This document shows positions 60,312 to 64,000 of a stretch of DNA of 64,000 nt, piece after piece. Each line of letters opens with the position of its first letter. Positions within the stretch are counted from its first letter, which is position 1. Both the position numbers and the translations under genes were made by a program. Source of the DNA: Stenotrophomonas oahuensis. GTDB lineage: Bacteria; Pseudomonadota; Gammaproteobacteria; Xanthomonadales; Xanthomonadaceae. The DNA lies in contig NZ_CP115541.1 in assembly GCF_031834595.1 (NCBI RefSeq), forward strand, positions 682,001 through 746,000, written 5' to 3'. Below the pieces are notes generated by a model. That model did no database searches. It worked only from the letters and a program-made list of their open reading frames with translations, and was not told the origin of the DNA.

Positions 60312-61646
60312 TCAGCGCGAAGCCGCCATCTCCGCTTCGATCTCATCGGCGCTGCGTGCCAGGCCTTCGGTCAGCACGCGGTGGCCGTCGTCGGTGATCA
60401 GCACGTCGTCCTCGGTGCGGATGCCAATGCCGCGCCAGCGCGGCTCCACGCTTTGGTCATCCGCGCTCACGTACAGACCCGGTTCGATGGTGAACACCAT
60501 GCCCGGCTCCAGCAGGCGTGAGTCGCCCGCCAGCCGGTAATCACCCACGTCGTGCACATCCAAGCCCAGCCAGTGGCCGGTCTTGTGCCGGTAGAAGCGC
60601 TGGTAGTGGCCCTGGGCGATGTTCTCTTCCAACGTGCCCTTCAGCAGACCCAGTCGCAGCAGGCCTTCGGTCAAGGTCTGCACTGCGGCCAGATGGCCCG
60701 CCTCGTACGCGACGCCCGGGCGCGCCTGCGCCAGTGCCGCCGCCTGCGCCGCGCCCACCAGATCGTGCATCGCACGCTGCTCGGGGGTGAAGCGACCGTT
60801 GACCGGGAACGTTCGGGTGATGTCGCTGGCGTAGCCACGGAACTCCGCGCCCGCATCAATCAACACCAGGTCACCGTCGTGGCTGCGCGCGTTGTTGCCG
60901 CGGTAATGCAGGATGCACGCGTTCGCGCCCGCGCCGACGATGCTGCCGTAGGCCGGCCACGCATCGTTGGCGCGGAAGTCGCGTTCCAGGTCGGCCTGCA
61001 GTTCGTATTCGAACATGCCCGGGCGCGCCACCCGCATCGCGGTGCGGTGTGCCTGCACGGTGATCTGTGCGGCACGCTGCATCAGCGCCACTTCCGCCGG
61101 CGACTTGAACAACCGCTGCTCGTGCAGCAGGTGGCCCAGTTCCAGGAATTCATGCGGCGGCTGCGCGCCATGCCGCACCTGCGAGCGCACCCGGTTGACC
61201 CAGCCGATCAGCTTCAGGTCGAAGTCTGCATCGCGGCCAAAGTGGTAGTAAACGCGCGAACGGCCTTCCAGCAACCCCGGCAGGATGTCGTCCAGGTCAT
61301 CGATCGGGTAGGCATCGTCCATGCCGTAATCCGTCACCGCGCCTTCCTGTCCGGCGCGTGCGCCATCCCAGGCTTCGCGATCAGCGTCGCGCTCGCGGCA
61401 GAACAGGATCACCTCGCCGTGCCGGCGGCCGGGAATCAGCACCAGCACCGCATCCGGCTCCGGGAAGCCGCTCAGGTACCAGAAGTCCGAGTCCTGCCGG
61501 AACGGATAGTGCGTGTCCAGGCTGCGCACCCGCTCGGAGGCGGCCGGCAGCACCAGAATGGCGTCGTCGCCGGCCATCTCCATCAACTGCTGGCGGCGGT
61601 GCTTGTATTCGCTCGCGCTGATTCCGGTCAGCTGCTGGATATCCAT
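60312..61646 (-). CDS. pepP: Xaa-Pro aminopeptidase
   Basis: Removes N-terminal residues preceding proline, 444 aa. N-terminal domain: YKHRRQQLMEMAGDDAILVLPAASE and DTHYPFRQDSDFWYLSGFPEPDAV. The M24 catalytic part has LVLIDAGAEFRGYASDITRTFP, FYRHKTGHWLGLDVHDVGDY, MVFTIEPGLYV and GIGIRTEDDVL, giving the Asp-Asp-His-Glu-Glu metal set. It lies 1 bp after the UPF0149 gene stop, the order seen in E. coli (ygfB-pepP). Confidence 0.97.
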   Translation of the reverse strand: MDIQQLTGISASEYKHRRQQLMEMAGDDAILVLPAASERVRSLDTHYPFRQDSDFWYLSGFPEPDAVLVLIPGRRHGEVILFCRERDADREAWDGARAGQEGAVTDYGMDDAYPIDDLDDILPGLLEGRSRVYYHFGRDADFDLKLIGWVNRVRSQVRHGAQPPHEFLELGHLLHEQRLFKSPAEVALMQRAAQITVQAHRTAMRVARPGMFEYELQADLERDFRANDAWPAYGSIVGAGANACILHYRGNNARSHDGDLVLIDAGAEFRGYASDITRTFPVNGRFTPEQRAMHDLVGAAQAAALAQARPGVAYEAGHLAAVQTLTEGLLRLGLLKGTLEENIAQGHYQRFYRHKTGHWLGLDVHDVGDYRLAGDSRLLEPGMVFTIEPGLYVSADDQSVEPRWRGIGIRTEDDVLITDDGHRVLTEGLARSADEIEAEMAASR

Positions 61647-61647
61647 C

Positions 61648-62196
61648 TCAGTTCAGGCGCTGGCGGTGACGCGCGCCCATCACGCAGTCGCCGTGCAGCA
61701 GCAGCACCGCCACGCGCACGAACTCCTCGATCTCGGCCAGTGCATCTTCGTCATCGTCGTTGCCGCTTTCGAAGTCTTCCACCGACACCTGGGCCAGCTT
61801 GGCCAGGTCGGTCAGCGCTTCTTCTCCTTCTTCAGACAGCACCGGGCGGTTGCCGCCCGCGCCCAGCCCGAAACCGCCCAGGAAGGCACGTGCCCACGCG
61901 AACAGCGCGTCGGCCTGCGAGGTGGTGTCGGTGGCGTCGGTCAGCAGCAGCTCGAAGGCGAAATCACGGTCTTCCAGCTGGGCCACGGTCGCGGTCAGCA
62001 GGTCATCCAGGGTGTCCCCTTCCTGCGCCGCCGGCAGGCTGTCGTCGGCCAGCACCTTGGCCGGCCATTCGCGCACGGCCGCGCCGCCGGCCGACAGCCA
62101 GCCGCACAGTCCGCCGTGCAGCTCGGCCGCGCTGGCCCCCAGGCCCAGGGCCTGGCTTGCCTGGGTTACGTCTTGGACAGTCGGAAGTTCGGTCAT
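61648..62196 (-). CDS. UPF0149 family protein (YgfB-like)
   Basis: A 182-aa acidic helical protein. ALGLGASAAELHGGLCGWLSAGG at the N-terminus and FLGGFGLGAG with SVEDFESGNDDDEDALAEIEEFVR toward the end are UPF0149 signatures. YgfB relatives have been linked to regulation of envelope and amidase genes in Pseudomonas, but no role can be given here. ATG at 62196 is chosen; a GTG five codons upstream is possible. It is divergent from the zapB-like/zapA pair, the conserved order of gammaproteobacteria. Confidence 0.9.
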   Translation of the reverse strand: MTELPTVQDVTQASQALGLGASAAELHGGLCGWLSAGGAAVREWPAKVLADDSLPAAQEGDTLDDLLTATVAQLEDRDFAFELLLTDATDTTSQADALFAWARAFLGGFGLGAGGNRPVLSEEGEEALTDLAKLAQVSVEDFESGNDDDEDALAEIEEFVRVAVLLLHGDCVMGARHRQRLN

Positions 62197-62275
62197 TTCG
62201 GGCTCGGTCACACTTACGGGTTGGCAGCTTCGCAGTGTAGCAATGGACAGGTAGCGGCCGGGGCGTCGCCTGCGC

Positions 62276-62281
62276 TATGGT
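62276..62281 (+). promoter_or_regulatory. -10 box suggesting a leaderless transcript
   Basis: TATGGT lies six bases before the ATG at 62288 with no Shine-Dalgarno between, the same spacing as TAGAAT before the nuclease gene at 9837. Confidence 0.35.
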
Positions 62282-62287
62282 GCGGGC

Positions 62288-62509
62288 ATGGAACCTTCAG
62301 ATGCCATCGCCCAGCTACAGGCCTTTGCCGCCCGGGTGGAGGCATTGCTGGAACGCAACCAGCGCCTGGCCGAGGAAAACCGCAGCCTGCGCCACCAGCA
62401 GGAGCAGCTGGTCAACGAGCGCTCGCAGCTGCTGGCCAAGAACGAGCAGGCCCGCTCCCGGGTGGAAGCGATGATCACCCGGCTCAAATCCCTGGAGCAG
62501 CACACATGA
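62288..62509 (+). CDS. ZapB-like coiled-coil protein (TIGR02449 type)
   Basis: A 73-aa, almost wholly coiled-coil protein: QLQAFAARVEALLERNQRLAEENRSLR with regular Leu/Val spacing, ending MITRLKSLEQH. Small proteins of this kind precede zapA in many gammaproteobacteria and resemble ZapB, a Z-ring-associated factor. The division role is inferred from position and shape. The TGA stop overlaps the zapA ATG. Confidence 0.85.
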   Translation: MEPSDAIAQLQAFAARVEALLERNQRLAEENRSLRHQQEQLVNERSQLLAKNEQARSRVEAMITRLKSLEQHT

Positions 62510-62802
62510 GCCAGTCCGAACCGGTCAGCGTCCGTATTCTGGATCGTGAGTACACCGTGGGTGTGGGCGCGGACGAACGCGAAAGCCTCACCGCCGCCGC
62601 GCGCCTGCTCGATGCAAAAATGCGCGAGATCCGCGGCAGCAACCGCATGGCCGCCGTCGATCGCATTGCCGTGCTGGCCGCGCTGAATCTGGCCCATGAA
62701 CTGCAGCAGCTACGCGATGAACACGCGCAGCAGGCCACGGCGCTGCAGCAGACGCTTTCCGACCTGAACCGGCGCTTGGATCGCGCATTCGACGGTGCCT
62801 GA
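62506..62802 (+). CDS. zapA: Cell division protein ZapA
   Basis: A 98-aa protein that bundles FtsZ filaments at midcell. PVSVRILDREYTVGVGADERESLTAAARLLDAKMREIR forms the globular head; NRMAAVDRIAVLAALNLAHELQQL and the following heptads form the tetramerising coiled coil. ATGA overlap with the upstream gene. The 6S RNA gene follows, as in E. coli. Confidence 0.96.
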   Translation: MSQSEPVSVRILDREYTVGVGADERESLTAAARLLDAKMREIRGSNRMAAVDRIAVLAALNLAHELQQLRDEHAQQATALQQTLSDLNRRLDRAFDGA

Positions 62803-62855
62803 ATTGGCCTGCAATCCGACCGACGAACGGGGGTACCCGAATCGGTGGGGTTGGC

Positions 62856-62861
62856 TATAAT
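62856..62861 (+). promoter_or_regulatory. -10 box of the 6S RNA promoter
   Basis: A perfect TATAAT ending 7 bp before the inferred 6S RNA 5' end. No strong -35 was found at the usual distance. Confidence 0.7.
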
Positions 62862-62868
62862 GGCCTCG

Positions 62869-63055
62869 CGTTCTCTGCTGTGAACGACGGCGTGTGCAAA
62901 CATTCGCCTTGTCCCTTAATTACGACCACGGGTGCGCGACGACGCCGGGAGTGCAGGTCCGCCTTGTAGCGGGAAGCCCGATGGAGTCCCAGCGTACCCA
63001 CTTGAACCCCGGGTTCAAGGTCGTTTCGCACGCATCGTCACCGCGGAGAATGCAG
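62869..63055 (+). ncRNA. ssrS: 6S RNA
   Basis: A roughly 187-nt RNA that binds sigma-70 RNA polymerase in stationary phase. It lies between zapA and fau, the conserved location. The hallmark CTTGAACCCCGGGTTCAAGG (63001-63020) corresponds to the CCTTGAACCAAGGGTTCAAGG stem of E. coli 6S RNA. The two ends (GTTCTC near 62870 and GAGAATGC near 63045-63053) can pair to close the rod. Ends are approximate. Confidence 0.9.
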
Positions 63056-63064
63056 TATTCCTGC

Positions 63065-63099
63065 AAGAGCGACGTTCCACCGGAGCGTCGCTCTTGTTT
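63065..63099 (+). terminator. Intrinsic terminator after 6S RNA
   Basis: AAGAGCGACG...CGTCGCTCTT, an 11-nt loop and then GTTTT, about 10 bp past the 6S RNA. It separates or attenuates transcription into fau. Confidence 0.9.
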
Positions 63100-63134
63100 T
63101 ATCCGCCGCCCTGCACCGCTGCCCGGACCCTGGC

Positions 63135-63710
63135 ATGACCGACCCGCGCTCCGCACTGCGCCAGCAGCTGCGCCAACGCCGCCGCGACATTCCCGCCGCA
63201 CAGCGCATTGAAGCGGCCGAACAGCTCGCCGATGCCCTGTTCGCCCTGCCCTTCGCCCCCCCCCATGGACCGGTCGCCGGCTATTGGGCGCTGGATGGCG
63301 AAATCGCCCTGCACCGCTGGCAGATGCGCCTGCCCGATGCCCTGACCTACTGCCTGCCCGTGCTCAGCGGCGAGGTGCTGCGCTTCGCGCCATGGCGGCC
63401 GGGCCAACCGCTGACCGCCAACCGCTACGGCATTCCCGAACCCGATGTGGCTGCCGGCGACACCCTGGCTGCCGAGCAGATGGCACTGGTGGTCGCTCCG
63501 CTGGTGGGCTTTGACGCGCAGTGCCGGCGGCTGGGCATGGGGGGCGGCTGGTATGATCGCAGCTTCGCATTCCGTCAGGCCCGCCCGGCTCCGCCGTGGC
63601 TGGTCGGCGTCGGCTTCGCGGCCCAGCAGGTCGAAGACCTGCCGGTGCAGGCCTGGGACGTCGGCGTGGATGCGATCTGCACCGAAACCACCACGTTCAT
63701 TCCCCGATAG
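63135..63710 (+). CDS. fau: 5-formyltetrahydrofolate cyclo-ligase
   Basis: ATP-dependent conversion of 5-formyl-THF to 5,10-methenyl-THF, 191 aa. LRQQLRQRRRDIPAAQRIEAAEQL at the N-terminus, VAGYWALDGEI, and the signature PLVGFDAQCRRLGMGGGWYDRSFA are typical. The gene following 6S RNA is the usual ygfA/fau position, and in E. coli the two share a transcript. Confidence 0.96.
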   Translation: MTDPRSALRQQLRQRRRDIPAAQRIEAAEQLADALFALPFAPPHGPVAGYWALDGEIALHRWQMRLPDALTYCLPVLSGEVLRFAPWRPGQPLTANRYGIPEPDVAAGDTLAAEQMALVVAPLVGFDAQCRRLGMGGGWYDRSFAFRQARPAPPWLVGVGFAAQQVEDLPVQAWDVGVDAICTETTTFIPR

Positions 63711-63717
63711 ACACCGC

Positions 63718-64000
63718 ATGACCTCACGCAAGCGCTACTGGCTGATGAAGTCCGAACCGGACGCCTTTTCCATCGATGACCTGCAGCGCGTGGGCCAGGA
63801 GCCCTGGAACGGCGTCCGCAACTACCAGGCGCGCAATTTCATGCGCGACGGCATGAAGGTCGGCGACGGCGTGCTGTTCTACCACTCCAATACCAAGGTG
63901 CCCGGCATCGTCGGCACCGCCACGGTGGCCACCGAAGCCTACCCGGACGAGACCCAGTTCGACCCGAAGTCGGATTACTACGACCCCAAGGCCACCCGCG
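63718..64000 (+). CDS. EVE domain protein (3' end outside window)
   Basis: The first 94 residues of an EVE-domain (PUA-like fold) protein. RKRYWLMKSEPDAFSIDDLQ, PWNGVRNYQARNFMR and GDGVLFYHSNTKVPGIVGTATV are the family signature. EVE domains bind modified nucleotides in RNA or DNA; the role of this stand-alone family is not known. It starts 7 bp after fau. Confidence 0.93.
   Translation, partial: MTSRKRYWLMKSEPDAFSIDDLQRVGQEPWNGVRNYQARNFMRDGMKVGDGVLFYHSNTKVPGIVGTATVATEAYPDETQFDPKSDYYDPKATR

Overview
The window is a high-GC gammaproteobacterial chromosome segment, most likely Stenotrophomonas (family Xanthomonadaceae). The strongest clue is the many short palindromes with a GTAG head, which look like the SMAG family of REP elements known from Stenotrophomonas maltophilia. 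Gene order also fits: ponA/pilMNOPQ, yicC/rph divergent, gmk-rpoZ-spoT-ridA-recG, and zapA-6S RNA-fau. The species is not resolved. No phage, insertion sequence, CRISPR array, tRNA or rRNA was seen.

Layout: 1-3 kb glycolysis (pyk partial, a phosphatase, pgk); 3-7 kb a DUF2339/DUF3999 membrane pair; 7.9-11.5 kb gap, an OmpW porin behind a perfect FNR/ANR-type box, a secreted S1/P1 nuclease and an ETHE1-like metallohydrolase; 11.5-15.7 kb a BlaI / M56-TonB / lipoprotein regulatory trio divergent from an acetyl-CoA hydrolase/transferase; 16.3-19.8 kb tkt and a dicarboxylate symporter; 19.8-26.4 kb a coupled MoxR-DUF58-DUF4381-BatA-BatB/C-BatD operon; 26.6-34.3 kb pilMNOPQ divergent from ponA; 35-42 kb an alternate (class 5, CFA/I-like) chaperone-usher fimbrial operon whose last, translationally coupled gene encodes a YadA-type trimeric autotransporter; 42.5-45.4 kb gltA, rpmE2 and a nucleoside hydrolase; 45.5-52.4 kb recG-ridA-spoT-rpoZ-gmk-yicC; 52.5-58.3 kb rph-VOC-rdgB-hemW and a DUF1631/PilZ pair; 58.4-64 kb two convergent M24 peptidases, a UPF0149 protein, a ZapB-like coiled coil, zapA, 6S RNA, fau and the start of an EVE-domain gene.

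The most unusual content is non-coding. Four intergenic regions (about 7.28-7.81, 15.75-16.26, 41.98-42.38 and 59.75-60.31 kb) hold copies of one composite palindromic element of roughly 0.4-0.56 kb. The best copy has 63-bp terminal inverted repeats with a single mismatch, SMAG-like sequence in the ends, nested hairpins whose stems differ between copies but stay paired, and an exactly 62-bp core that is inverted relative to its flanks in one copy. No protein-coding role is apparent. I know of no published name for it, but I could not search.

Starts were chosen from ATG/GTG/TTG position, visible Shine-Dalgarno sequence, operon overlaps and known family N-termini.
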